Shown piece after piece: positions 52,369 to 64,000 of a stretch of 64,000 bases of DNA. Numbering within the stretch: position 1 is the first letter of the stretch; each line of letters starts with the position of its first letter. The DNA comes from Patagioenas fasciata (lineage: Eukaryota > Chordata > Aves > Columbiformes > Columbidae), in contig NC_092523.1 in NCBI RefSeq assembly GCF_037038585.1, forward strand, positions 47,137,501 to 47,201,500, in the 5' to 3' direction. The translations under genes and the position numbers were made by a program. The notes below the pieces were generated by a model, which had not been told where the DNA came from, searched no databases, and saw nothing but the letters and a program-made list of their open reading frames with translations.

Positions 52369-53884
52369 TAATCAAGGAGCTCTTGAGCAAGGGCTCCTTG
52401 ATTTCTGTTAAAATCGTCACAGCTGCACTGCAGCCCACTGCTCTACCATGGCCTTTGTGTTGACCCTGTCTGAGACATCGGTTAAATTGTAGTTCACATA
52501 CTGTGATACTATTTGCATGCAAGGAACAAAATCTGTTGTGAGGCAATATTGCACAGTACCCAGTGTCTGGATGATCAGCAGACCTTGAAATTTTCTGTGT
52601 ATTCACCAGCGATTTTCTGTATGTTTCTCAAGATTAGCAATGTGGCACATTTAAAGGAGGCTTCTTGATTTGAAAGGATTGTTGTTTGCTCTTGGTTGCT
52701 TTCTGACTCAAGCTGAAGAGACCTCACAGAAGGAGGCAATGATAATTGCAATATAATTGTTAAAATTAAACAATTGCTTGGATTTTAAAGCTATATTTCT
52801 TGGTCATTTTAAGGACAGGTTAAAGACAGCAAAAAGCACAAGTCAGCCAGACAGGAAGCTTATCTTGCAGTCAGTCCCACCTGCATCCCTAGATACTATG
52901 ATGCCTACAACAAAACACATGTGAACCCCTTGATATTCCAGAGGACTCAAAAGCAGTTATGTGCACAATTTAGAATAACAGAACACCTTCACTCTGTAAA
53001 GAAGACATTCCACAGATTCAAAAATCTGTTTAATGTTTGAATGAGGGGAAAAAGTTAAATTTTCTAAGTAGCATTTCAAAAAATGAATTTAAAGATGTAT
53101 GGACCAATCTTTTTGCCTTTCACTTCCTTCCTCATCCACAGTAATCTCAGCCTCTACAGCAAGTTCCAGTATGACTTTCTAGAAGGGGAGGAACCCACAG
53201 AGATATTTAAAACCATCCCCAATGGAATAAATCATCATTCAGGTTTTTTTTTAAAGAAATTTTGTTACAGCTATATTTAGGAACCTTCACACTACATGGA
53301 GGTATTGAATGACATGATGTCTGCCCACAGCAGCATTTTTTATATTTTTAGTGCATTTTGATAGTGTCATCTGTAAGCATGGTTATTTCATATTTCTCTA
53401 TTATGTGACCTTGCTTTCAGCTGTTAATAGATTGGTAGTCTTTAGTTGCTGCAGTGAAATTTTTCATACTAGATGTTTGTTTCCTTAAAAAAAATCAGCA
53501 AAATCATTGAGTTATTTCTGAGAATAAACTAAGAGAAATCAGATTGCTTTGCAAGATAAAAATTCTGGTGCCTTTGAGAACCACTAAAATCCTCTGCTTT
53601 GCAGCAGGACCCTGGACACTAAACAATAGGTAGAGGATTTATTTCAGATAATGTCTTTTTAAAAATCACATGAATATGTACACTAACTTCAGTGTCCTGA
53701 TGCATACTCATTTGGGAGATTAATTTTTTGATGTGATACAGGCAGGTTGCTTTCTGTCCTTTGCTATTGTTTGTGTAGCATACCACTGATGCTATAATTT
53801 GTTGGGGGGTTTTATGCCGAGGATGCATTGATATGAGTACATGTTCAGCTATTTATGTTCAGTCTTGTTATTTGACACTCATTA

Positions 53885-54520
53885 ACAGAATAACAGAATC
53901 ACAAAAAGGCTCAGGAGCAGGGATCCTCTGAATGTCATCTGGTCCAACACCTCTGCTCAAGCAGGGCCACTCAGAGCCAGTTGGCCAGGACCATGTCCAG
54001 TCAGGTTTTCAATATCTCCAAGGATGGAGATTCCAGAACCTCTCTGGGCAAACTCTGTCAGTGCTCCGCCACTCTCACATTAAAAAATTGTTTCCTGATG
54101 TTCAGGCAGTACCTCCTGTGTTTCAGTTCGTGCCTATTGTCTCTTGCTCTTTTACTAGTCACTACTGAAAGGAGTCTGGCTTCATCCTCTTTACACCTTC
54201 CCTTCAGGTATTTGTATACATTGATGAAATCCTCCTCAAGCCTTCTCTTCTCCAAGTTGAATGGTCCCAGCTCTCTCAATCCTTCACCATAGGAGAGAAG
54301 GTCCTGTCCCTTCATCATCTTCATGGCCCTTTGCTGGACTCTCCATATATCCATGTCTCTATTGTACTGGGGAGCCCAGAACTGGACCCAGCACCCCAGG
54401 TGTGGCCTCACCAGTACTGAGTAGAGAGGAAGGCTCACCTCCCTCAGCCTACTGGCAACACTTCTCCTAATGCAGCCCAGGGTACTGTTAGCCTTCTTTG
54501 CTACAAGGGTACTAATATTT
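53885..54520 (-). mobile_element. CR1 LINE, strongly 5'-truncated copy (3' end of ORF2 and tail)
   Basis: The minus strand encodes the C-terminal part of CR1 ORF2: VAKKANSTLGCIRRSVASR, then PLYSVLVRPHLGCWVQFWAPQ, then LRELGPFNLEKRRLEEDFINVYKYLKG, then FFNVRVAEH. These are the standard CR1 motifs downstream of the reverse transcriptase. A TGA at 54060-54058 replaces the Trp of the usual EHWNRLP motif, and reading continues in other frames after it. The element ends in the typical CR1 3' region (GTTGGACCAGATGA) followed by two ATTCTGT-type octamers at about 53886-53901. The left part of ORF2, including the catalytic domain, is absent. The copy is old and inactive, and lies in the same orientation as TRIM2. 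Confidence 0.93.
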
Positions 54521-57500
54521 GAAGAAAGCCTGCTTTGAGATGCTAGCTTTTGACACCAATTAAAGACTTGAATTCTCATTGTAAAAATACGTAATGGGTC
54601 AAATTCCAACTGTTTTTCTTTTACATCTGCAAACCACTATAACATCTACAATTTATAAGAATAATGCACACCCGAATTTGGGCACAAAATTTTTGGCCAA
54701 AGAGAATGGAACAAACCTCTAGAAGAGACTAGGTGAGACCAAACAATGCACACAGTTCTTTTCCAAAAAGTCCTTTCTTCTCCATTCATAAGACTGATTT
54801 CTCTTCTATGATGCAGCAAGCCTCAACCAATGGTTACAAAGAGAAGACTGATAACACGTAAAGAGATTAAAACAGAAACCCCATTCAAGTAGATATTTTG
54901 TTTCAACAAATAAAAAAATACTAAATACTCTGTAAGTCTTCTAGACATACCAGTACTGCAGTTAAATTTACATAAAGGGTTGCACCAGAGATGGCCTTAA
55001 GTATAAACTTTGCAGTAGAGGAAGGTATTAAGCAAGACACATCAAACTCAGTTCAACAAAAGAGGGCAGATTAAATTCACAAGGCACTGAAGAAAACTCT
55101 CTGGTATAAGGATAAGTATTCCCATAGGCAGCTCTCTCAGAAGACAGTACCTTTACATATTGCCCTACAAAAATTCCACAACACGAAACACGGTTTTTTA
55201 TTGCATATTGTAATAACACTCTTTCCTCACTGTCAGGGGTTCCTTACCTACTTATAGCTATGTTAACCAGCCCAAGACCTCATGGTGGTCAAGAAGGAGG
55301 CTTTGCAGGTGAGCAACAGTAGAAGGTCTTGGTCCAGACAGAGCCAGTGGAATCTGTTTAGTGAATGAAGCCAAGTGAATGGAAAAAAGAGACTCCCCTG
55401 TCACTGTATTTCTCCGAGTTGGTTCTTAGTGGGATCATACTTTGTCTATAACAAATTAAATGGCCAACAATTGTTAGCAGCAACAATTAAGCCATTCATT
55501 GTGCCTTTCGGAAAATGATGGATGGAGTTTCTTGTACCATCCACACCGCAGCTGCACTCTTTATCAATTCCTCCTTCATGGAAGCTGTGCTCTTTAAGCA
55601 TCTGTTCTGAGTCAGTAGATAAACAAACCACTATGGACTTCTTTGTGCACACGCCTATTGACAGACAGTCCTGTAAAGCAACAGCAATCCATTGACCTAG
55701 AGAATTGCATGGTCAGTGTGATAAGCAACCCTACACCTGCTATTAGTCTCCATACCTAAGTAAACCAATCAGTTGAAGGGCTCCTTGAGTTTTTTATAAC
55801 CACCTTTATTTAGATAGTTCACCAGAAACACAGGAGATGACATAGTGGTGCTGTGCCACTGTTGCTCTGGCAACACTGAAACTTTCCTCAGCGACAAGCA
55901 GAGGGGAAGTGTACTTACAGGACAAGGCTTTCCAGATGATAGGGTCAGACTAGTGTGGGGTCTCTGCTGCTGAAAGATCTAAGCAATTTTTTCCCAGCTC
56001 CCTAAATCAGGGCTGCATAACATCAGCTCTGATTTCACCTATGGCTAGCTGGCTGAGAACCAAGGAGCATTAAAAAACTTTTTTCTTTCTGCCCTCTACA
56101 GCACTTGCAATCAGGTGAGGTCCTCACTCTGTATCTGCCATCACATTTTCAAGAATAAAGCAAAGCAATACCTTTCAGAAGACATTTCAAGGACAGAACC
56201 ATTTCAAAAGCATTGCCCTAAGCCAATGATGTGGCCTTTTGTTGCTCCAAGAGGACAAACTCGTACTTCCCGAGAGATAAAAATATTAGTGTTTTGCATT
56301 GTGGTCCTCCTTTACACTCTCTGATGCTGACCAAGAAATGAACATTTCTGGAAAAAGGAATTAGCTGCAATTATTATTTCAGTGCATGAACAATCAAGGT
56401 CAGAACCAAAGCAAAACATCACGAGTCTTCTAATAATTACAGTGAAAATAATTACTTCTTTTCTGATCAATAATTATTGATTTCTGCAAGACCTCTGATG
56501 TCCATAGCATGGTGTTCATTAGAAGCACTATACAAAGCTATCCATCTTAAAAGCTTCACTCTCTAAACTCTCAATATGCTCTTAAAAACAACAACAAAAA
56601 AGCTGAAAAAAAGTCTCTGTACCTCACTTCAAATTGCACAATCTTAATTTTATAGAGAAAAAGAGTATTCTGACTATTCCACCCAGTAGGAATGCTGATG
56701 GTTGGAAGCCCCTTTGGGGTATAACTTTGCCATGGGAAAATGTTACATTCACTTGTAGGATGGCTATTCTTGGCCCAGGCTTAATATGCATATTGCCCTG
56801 GGAACTCGGAAGATACTAAAATAATATGGGTGTTAGTTGGTCTTATTCTTTAATTCATTTTCAGCCTCATTGCTTCACTTTTACGTAACAAATACCTAAT
56901 GCTTCAGCATTAACTAATGGCATTTAAAAATCTGTCTGAGCGCCACACATATTGTAACAAAGTGGTAACAACCTATGGATTCAGCTATGTCAATATGGCA
57001 ATGCTCAGAATGTCAAGGGAGTCAATGTCAACCTCCTCTTCAGAAAACTAGCCTTGACACGTAGGAGGAACTGCAACTCTGCTTTCCACCAAGACATAGC
57101 CAAAGACACGTATTTCAGTGAACCTATTTCCAGCCAAAGAAGAATGGAAACTGGTTCATTATAATGCATTCAACAGAGGTAGCTCACTTTCAGTCTGTGG
57201 AGTCCATTCTTAAAAAAGCCCATTGCATGACTGAATTCCCACTGAATTGAAGGTGAGGAAGAAACAGAACAGAAAAAGTATTTAACTTTTAAAAATTACT
57301 CCCCTAGGTATGTAAAGGAGATTCAAAAGTACTGAAGCCTTCAAATTAAGACTATGCATCTTTCTAAAAGACAAACAAGCTGCAGTGATTTGGTTATTTC
57401 TGATCTGCTGTCTCTAAAACTAGGTCATTGCTTTTAGGAATGCTTTGAAATACATGAATGATAGGATAGGATTTCAGATTGTTCTTAACAGTAATCCACA

Positions 57501-58642
57501 CCACTCCTAGGAACAAATTATTTTGCCTTTAACCTTCTAGCTTATCCATTTGGGAACCATATTATCATCTCACAAAAAAAAGAGGCACCTATCTTAATAT
57601 TCCTGAATTAATGAGTTCCACTAAATCCTTTAAGGTACAAGCTAACCAAATCGATAAACTACTGCTTTACCCATCCAAATCAAGCTGGATTTATGATTAA
57701 TTGCATGCTTGCAAATAATCTTTCAGACTGTTTTATTCATTGTTCCCTGTATGCAAAAAAAAAACCAGACATTTGATGAGTACAATAGCCCTTCATGTTT
57801 GGAAGCCTGCATTCCTTTAGAGTCTTTCAACGGCTTTATGGAAGGGACAACGATGCCACTACCAGAATATATTTAAATTTTAGCTGACAGCAATGTCCAT
57901 GGTTACACAAGCTGCAATGTCGATGTGAAAAAGAGATATTATTGCAAAATATAATTTCAAACTGAAATTTTAAAATCCTGGGAAATTGAAGGTATTGTAT
58001 CTTTCCAACTGCAACTTGGCCCTGTGGGATCCTTTAGATGTTTGTATTCTTTCATATACAACCAGGCTTGTGACCTCATAATAAAAATGGTACTTAGAAA
58101 TTATAGTGGCTTGTGCAATACAAATTTCCAGAAAAAATAATTATGCAATTTTGCTCAGTTATGTCAGTTACATTGCTCAGTTAAGTTATATCTTGTATTC
58201 ACATGCTACAGCCTTGCCTTATGAAGCATGATCTGAAGAATGTACAAAATGAATAAATGAAATACCTTCAGAATGGAATAATGCATTATAATATGGCTTT
58301 GTAAACTAGAGAGTTGTTCTGACTGATTTCATATGGCAGATTCAGTCCTTGCTTACAGTATAAAAACTACTGTATACCTTACACCATATAATTCAAACAA
58401 AAGGTAGCAGAAAAGACGGTATTAACAGGTGTGTGACAACTTCTGGAATCTGTTTGTAAGATGGGTAAGGAGCAGAGAGATGGGAAAAATTTGTCTTACA
58501 GAAAATATAGATGAAGACTCTCATCCCATGTTATGATCTCCAGTGTTCACCTGCCAGAATCACAGTACATGGTCCATGATGAGTCAATTACCATCCAATG
58601 GTCATGTGTCATGTTGCTGTTATTTCATGTCAATAATTAACA
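54521..58642. other. Non-coding stretch between the two CR1 copies
   Basis: This is AT-rich unique sequence. The interval 56340-56490 has a cluster of TAATTA/AATTATT homeodomain-type motifs, including a perfect 16-bp palindrome at 56466-56481. The interval 57600-57760 has further ATGATTAATTGCATGC-type sequence. No coding exon or transposon was recognised. Confidence 0.55.
56466..56481. repeat. Perfect 16-bp palindrome ATCAATAATTATTGAT
   Basis: The sequence equals its own reverse complement. It lies in a cluster of ATTA cores (56350-56480), so it could bind a homeodomain dimer. It may equally be chance in AT-rich DNA. Confidence 0.85.
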
Positions 58643-60059
58643 TTGAGGGAGCTGGCTGAAGTCATTGCTAGACTGCTCCTCATCATTTTTGCCAAGTCTT
58701 GGGAAACGGGAGAGGTGTCCGAGGATTGGAAGAAAGCAAATGTCACTCCAGTTTTCAAAAAGGGCAAGAAGGAGGACCCGGGTAATTATAGACCAGTCAG
58801 CCTCACCTCTGTCCCTGGGAAAGTAATGGAACAGCTTATCCTTGGTGTCATCTCAAGGCATATCAGGGATAAGAGGGTCATTAGGGGCAGTCAGCATGGC
58901 TTTACCAAGGGTAGGTCATGCTTGACCAACCTCATAGCCTTTTATGAGAATGTAACAAGGTGGATGGATGATGGCAGGGCGCTGGATGTGGTCTACCTTG
59001 ACTTCAGTAAAGCCTTTGACAGTCTCCCGCAACATCCTCACAGCTAAGTTGAGGAGGTGTGGTCTAGACAATAGAGTAGTGAGATGGGTTGCAAACTGGC
59101 TTAAGGAGAGAAGCCAGAGAGTGGTGGTCAATGGTATGGAGTCTACCTGGAGGCCACTGTCTAGTGGAGTGCCTCAGGGGTCAGTACTGGGGTCAATATT
59201 ATTCAATATATTCACTAACAATTTGGACGAAGGAATTGAGTGTACTATCAGCAAGTTTGCTGATGACACTAAGCTGGGAGGAGTGGCTGACACACCAGAA
59301 GGCTGTGCTACCATCCAGCGGGACCTGGACAGGCTGGAGAGTTGGGCGGGGAATAACCTGATGAAATTTAACAAGGGAAAGTGTAGAGTCCTGCATCTGG
59401 GCAGGAACAACCCCAGGTTCCAGTATAGGTTGGGAAATTACATATTAGAGAGCAGTGTAGGGGAAAGGGACCTGGGGGTCCTGGTGGACAGAAGGATGAC
59501 CATGAGCCAGCACTGTGCCCTTGTGGCCAGGAAGGCCAATGGCATCCTCGGGTGTATTACAAGGGGGGTGGTTAGTAGATAGAGAGAGGTCCTCCTTCCC
59601 CTCTACTCCACCCTGGTGAGACCCCATCTGGAATATTGTGTCCAGTTCTGGGCCCCTCAGTTCAAGAAGAACAGGGAACTGCTGGAGAGGGTCCAGCATA
59701 GGGCAACAAAGATGATTAAGGGAGTGGAGCACCTCCCTTATGAAGAAAGGCTGAGGGAGCTGGGTCTCTTTAGTTTGGAGAAGAGGAGACTGAGGGGTGA
59801 CCTTATTAATGTTTATAAATATATAAAGGGTGAGTGCCACGAGGATGGAGCCAGGCTCTTCTCAGTGGCAAACAATGATAGGACAAGGGGTAATGGGATC
59901 AAGCTGGAACACAAGAGGTTCCACTTAATTTTGAGAAAAAACTTCTTCTCAGTGAGGGTGACAGAGCACTGGAACAGGCTGCCCAGAGGGGTTGTGGAGC
60001 CTCCTTCCCTGGAGACATTTAAAACCCACCTGGACATGTTCCTGTGCGACCTCACCTAG
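58643..60059 (+). pseudogene. Broken CR1 ORF2 (reverse transcriptase and C-terminal region)
   Basis: Frame 58643-59047 carries [23 protein letters not shown] and the RT motif [10 protein letters not shown] (58994-59020). A frameshift shortly after this (about 59021-59045) moves the homology to a second frame. There RT motif [13 protein letters not shown] (59160-59195) and catalytic motif C FADD (59256-59267) are intact. That frame stops at a TAG (59580-59582) inside the usual [11 protein letters not shown] sequence. It then resumes in the same frame through [14 protein letters not shown] to the natural end at 60059. The endonuclease domain and ORF1 are absent. With one frameshift, one nonsense codon and 5' truncation, it cannot be active. 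Confidence 0.93.
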
Positions 60060-60141
60060 GCGTTCCTGCTCCAGCAGCGGGATTGGACTAGATGATCTTT
60101 TGAGATCCCTTCCAATCCCAAACATACTGTGATACTGTGAA
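58643..60141 (+). mobile_element. CR1 LINE, 5'-truncated copy with reverse transcriptase and 3' tail
   Basis: A 1.5-kb CR1 non-LTR retrotransposon inserted antisense to TRIM2. It starts abruptly within ORF2, at the [12 protein letters not shown] motif just before the reverse transcriptase. It runs through the RT and C-terminal region, and ends with the CR1 3' UTR (GGATTGGACTAGATGATC) and two ATACTGTG octamers at about 60124-60139. CR1 mobilises by target-primed reverse transcription and typically leaves 5'-truncated copies like this one. The copy is better preserved than that at 53885-54520. The octamer is ATACTGTG rather than the ATTCTGTG-type of the other copy, so the two belong to different subfamilies. 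Confidence 0.97.
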
Positions 60142-63100
60142 ATTTAGATACTGTAAATAACTGCAGATAAACATGTTTCATTGAACTTAATAATGAATAT
60201 TATTACCTTTGGAATTAAGTTTATCATGAACCTTATTAACTGAGTAATTGATAAGGGTGTCTTAATAATTTTAAGGGGAATCTTAATTGTTAGCCCACAA
60301 CTATTCTATAATTATAATCATGTTTTGGTCAGTTGAGTTAATTTCAGTTAATAAATTTCATTAACTTTATAGCTGAACATTAACAGCCTAAGGGAGATAC
60401 TCCAAGTGAATCAGTAAGACAGTTTTGAAATAAGGTCACAGTTAGTGAATGTCATTTTCTTATTTTAATTACATGCAATTTCAGGCCCATGTCTAGGCAA
60501 ACTCCGGTATCCTGATTGCTAATTCAGTTATAACACGCTACTAACATCTGTATTCTGAATTCAGATAAAAAGCCAAACAAGAAAGGTGGTAACTGTATTA
60601 TAAGGAGTTTTTGCTTTATTTTTAAAATGGCTTGTAAGCGACCTGGGGCCATGGATTACCTTCAGTTTCTGTAACAGTACCTGGCCCAGTGATCTTCCAA
60701 TAAAAGTGTTCCTAGATGCTACAGAAATAGTAAAGACTGATAATAATATAAATGCAGGATAAAATGACAATGCCATTGGTGCAAGTCAGAATTTCACATC
60801 AGGTGTACTGACTGGTATTTAATGAACTGATCTGACACTGCACAGGTTCTTAGGAAACAACCAAGCCCAATTGAATTTAAAAGAAATTACAGCTGCTGAT
60901 GAATATATTCAGTTATTTTCCTCAGATATTTTTCTTCATGCGAAGCCCACAGAAAACAGCTGCATCCCTACCTTATTTTTTCTTTAACATTTTGAGAGAT
61001 TACTAAGTAGATTGTGCCTACATGTGGCTTGCTGTTTGAAGATCAAAATGCAAAATTCAGCCTAGGTGTCTGTGTTGTGGTAAGTTACATTAATTGGTAC
61101 CTCAGTTACTTTTTTATTCTTCAAGTAGGTGAGCATACTGTTTTTCTTCCAAACAGATTTTTAAGTCTCAGTAAGCCTCAAATCACATAAATTCTTGTGG
61201 CAAAGCAGATAGAAATTTGAAGACAGGAAGAAGGCAGAAAGGAAGGAGGAAGGATTAATTCCTGTAAGATGTTTATGAGAACTTGTCCTTAACTACCTCA
61301 TTTGATCCATCATTCTTCCAGTAGGAAGTTAGGAGAAAGGAGGAGTGATCGCAGAATACGGAATGGAAAGAAAAGACTAACATGGAGACCTAGTCTTTCC
61401 TATGACTACAGAGGAGATAAGGAGGTCATGGAATACAGTGCTCCAAATTTTAAAAGGGGGAGGGGGAATCACACTTCCTTTAGGAATAGAAATGAAGAAC
61501 ATTAAAACCCAGCTATAAAAAGCCTGTAGTAAGAGAGAGAACTTGGAATGACACAGCACTCCTATCTAGAAAGGGAAGGGAAAAAGGAGGACTATATTCC
61601 TTTTCAGCATGTTGGTAACAATGGATTTGGCACCATTAAATCTGGCCGTTGACTGCTTTGCAGGGATTACCTGTGTTGGAAGCTAACACTGTGCTTTGCA
61701 TGGAGAATATTGAGAATTATCTTGTACTGTGGCCAGTTGCAAACTGGCCAGACAAGGTTGTTCTGGTGCAGTCACTATTCTCCGAGTGAGGTCAACCACA
61801 AGGTGAACAGGTTAGTTCCATGATCAACCACACACACTGCCTGGCTTTCCTACAGACCAAGGTAAAGGATCAGGTAGTTTCATACCCCCCAGAAATATTT
61901 ATGCGGCAGGGGAAAAACCAACAAGGCAGGCATACACAGTGTCACTGCTCTGTTTTCTGAGGGCAAAGGTATTTGAGAAGCTGACACACCAGCAAGCATG
62001 GGAATGCTTACACCTCAGTGCCTTCAAAGAAAGTTACAAAGCACAATGCATGTAATAGCAAATGAGGTTTCAGCTCAAGGCTGCAACACGAAGAACTTCA
62101 GGGGATCATTTAGCATTCAGTGAACATATGCCTAAAAAGTCAGTGCACACACTACCCGAATTTCAGCATCCTGCTGCACATCAATGAACTTTGCTTAGGC
62201 TTCATTAGGTTCCATTTACATTATGGATAAGAGATTTTAGATGAAAACTGATATAAGTGCAAAAGAGAAGGCAAAAAGCTGCTTTCTTGGGCATACATCA
62301 GGAAGATGCCTGAGCAGATATTTTGAAATTTTCCATTCATGTCCCAAATCTTCCCAGAAGGACTTCTGAGATTATTCAGGACACATATGCATAATTTCTC
62401 TACATTTTAGAGACTTAGGCAGCAGCTTTCAATGTTTAATCCAGGCAAGCAGTGGATTAACTGCCTTCAGCTGAAAGTCTCCCAGCTAACAACCTTTCAC
62501 TGTGCACATGACATTTGATGTCTGCCATTTAAATATTTTGACATTTTGTAAGAGTCATTGTCCTGAAAGGTCACCACTTGTCTCAGCAGTTGGCTGGCTG
62601 CCACTCAGGCTTGGGAAGCTTAGCTCCACAGCTGTCATCAAAAATGACCATTTTCACAGCTAAGTTTCAGGGAAGCTATGAATTTCTGATCCTATATGAG
62701 GGAAAGAGAAGGCAGGAGGAAGGAAAGAGAAGCTCCAAAATCCCTTTCACTTGCTACAATGAAAACAGACATTTCTGCATCTACATCTGTAAGATGAGGC
62801 TGAAGAATTGCAAAAGCAGCTTATAAACAACAGATTGACCAAACCTACCTGTGTTACAGCAGCATTATCAAGGGAGTTATACCGCAAATACATTTAGCCC
62901 TCTATGTGCAGCAAACACAACATATATACTCTCTCTAGTCACTTAATTGCAGTAACCTAACTGTGAAAAGGACATGTTCACATGGCTCATAAAAAGCTGA
63001 CAGTACCACAATGGTCCCTAAGAAATAACAAAACCTGTAAATAAGGCAAGAAACATGATGTAGCAACACAAACAAACTGACTACAGCCTGTATTTCTCGT

Positions 63101-64000
63101 GCAATTATCTGTCATTTCTACTTGGTACTGATCACAGGCTGTTTTCAATAAGCAGATTTCGTTGACAGCACAGTAAGAATTCACTACCACAAACTCAATA
63201 GGACAATGGCACTACAGAAGCTTTGAATTAGAAAAGATAATAAAAACAAAGATGCTGTTCCTTCAGAGCTATGAGAGCAACACACATTAACAAATAGCAA
63301 ATCTCTTCCCTGCAGTATCACCACAACACTGAGAAACCTTCAGCTCCACTGCTTCCCAACCACCTTACCATCCTACCTTCATGCCACACAGCTGATAAAG
63401 ATCATCTTCATGTGCATACAGAGTGAGATTGGTGAAAAACATGCAGTGCTCACCGTGCTATGTTCATTGTTCTTATCATGTCAGATGCAGACTTACTGGT
63501 GCCCCTTATGACGACTATTTGTTTGCACTTCTAATAATAAGGTACTGTCGAGTTTCTTAATGAGAAGTACGGGTCTTCATTTAAGGATTTTTAAGAACAA
63601 TATTCCAGGTGAAAAATACCATGGCAGACTTCTCTCCTATGCGTTCACAAGCCGTCTGTTACTGCTGAAGTATCTTTCTCGCTGTGTATCTAATATTATC
63701 TACTTTAAGCAGAAAACCATCTCTCTAGAAGTACCTCCTGCATTTGCCTGGCTTCTCCCCTCACAGGCAAGGTGGCAAGCAGACATTCCAAAAATCAACA
63801 AACATGACTACAAATGATTTGTTCCAGAAAGCTTTCATGCATCCCTTTCCTTCAGTAGCTCTTCCACTGAAAGCCAGAACAATACTGCAGAAAAGCTCTT
63901 CCTGTCAGGATGTTTTCAGCTTTCATCTCCCTGTTTTTTCAAGCAGAACACTGAGGTAGAAACACTAATTAGCAATCTGAAAGCACCACATAGGCAAGGA
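60142..64000. other. Non-coding stretch at the right end
   Basis: The first 350 bp after the CR1 tail (60142-60490) are very AT-rich with many TTAATT/ATTAAC motifs and few simple runs. The rest is ordinary unique AT-rich sequence with short open frames (for example 61302-61505, 62578-62826, 63560-63817) that I cannot connect to any gene. No exon, RNA gene or further transposon was seen. In mammals the gene upstream of TRIM2 is FHDC1. Nothing resembling its formin domain appears here. Confidence 0.55.

Larger units (their letters stand above)
46521..53884. other. Non-coding stretch with simple repeats
   Basis: Contents include an AAAC tract (47552-47636), a T/G tract (47795-47885), a CA repeat (50653-50669), an AAAAC tract (52313-52368) and an AT-rich segment with an internal direct repeat (about 52000-52078). 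No exon, RNA gene or recognisable transposon was seen in either strand. Confidence 0.55.

Noticed and set aside
59174..59840. Minus-strand frames inside the CR1 copy
   Set aside because: They are shadows of the plus-strand ORF2.
1..64000. CRISPR arrays, phage or defence systems, operons
   Set aside because: The window is vertebrate nuclear DNA with spliced exons and CR1 elements. No regularly spaced direct repeats or compact gene clusters occur.

Overview
The window is a stretch of vertebrate, almost certainly avian, nuclear DNA. It has widely spaced exons with GT-AG junctions on the minus strand, AT-rich introns, few interspersed repeats, and CR1 LINE copies as the only clear mobile elements. 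CR1 also occurs in turtles and crocodilians, but the low repeat load and short introns between the coding exons favour a bird. The species cannot be fixed from the sequence. No bacterial-type gene organisation, CRISPR array, tRNA or rRNA was found.

Positions 1-13190 hold the 5' coding half of TRIM2 (tripartite-motif E3 ubiquitin ligase), transcribed on the minus strand. Five coding exons were recovered: 13009-13142 plus 48 nt of 5' UTR, 10662-10899, 6666-6817, 5849-6029 and 1973-2696. Their phases join without a break and give 476 complete codons plus one split codon. They encode the RING finger, B-box, coiled coil, filamin-type domain and the basic linker. The six-bladed NHL beta-propeller exons must lie to the left of position 1.

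Positions 13191-64000 have no protein-coding exon that I can support. This is upstream or first-intron territory of TRIM2. It contains two 5'-truncated CR1 copies in opposite orientation (53885-54520 minus, 58643-60141 plus), many short A/C- or T/G-rich simple repeats, a 22-nt G run, a segment that looks like a conserved non-coding enhancer (about 17740-18450), and two weak candidates for alternative TRIM2 first exons or promoters (about 33150-33860 and 44075-44330).

The most interesting observations concern TRIM2 itself. An in-frame TAG interrupts the reading frame that encodes the N-terminal extension of the longer mammalian isoform. A four-codon uORF ends one base before the main ATG. A tandem GTAG donor follows the filamin-domain exon. 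I see no evidence for a wholly new biological system in this window.
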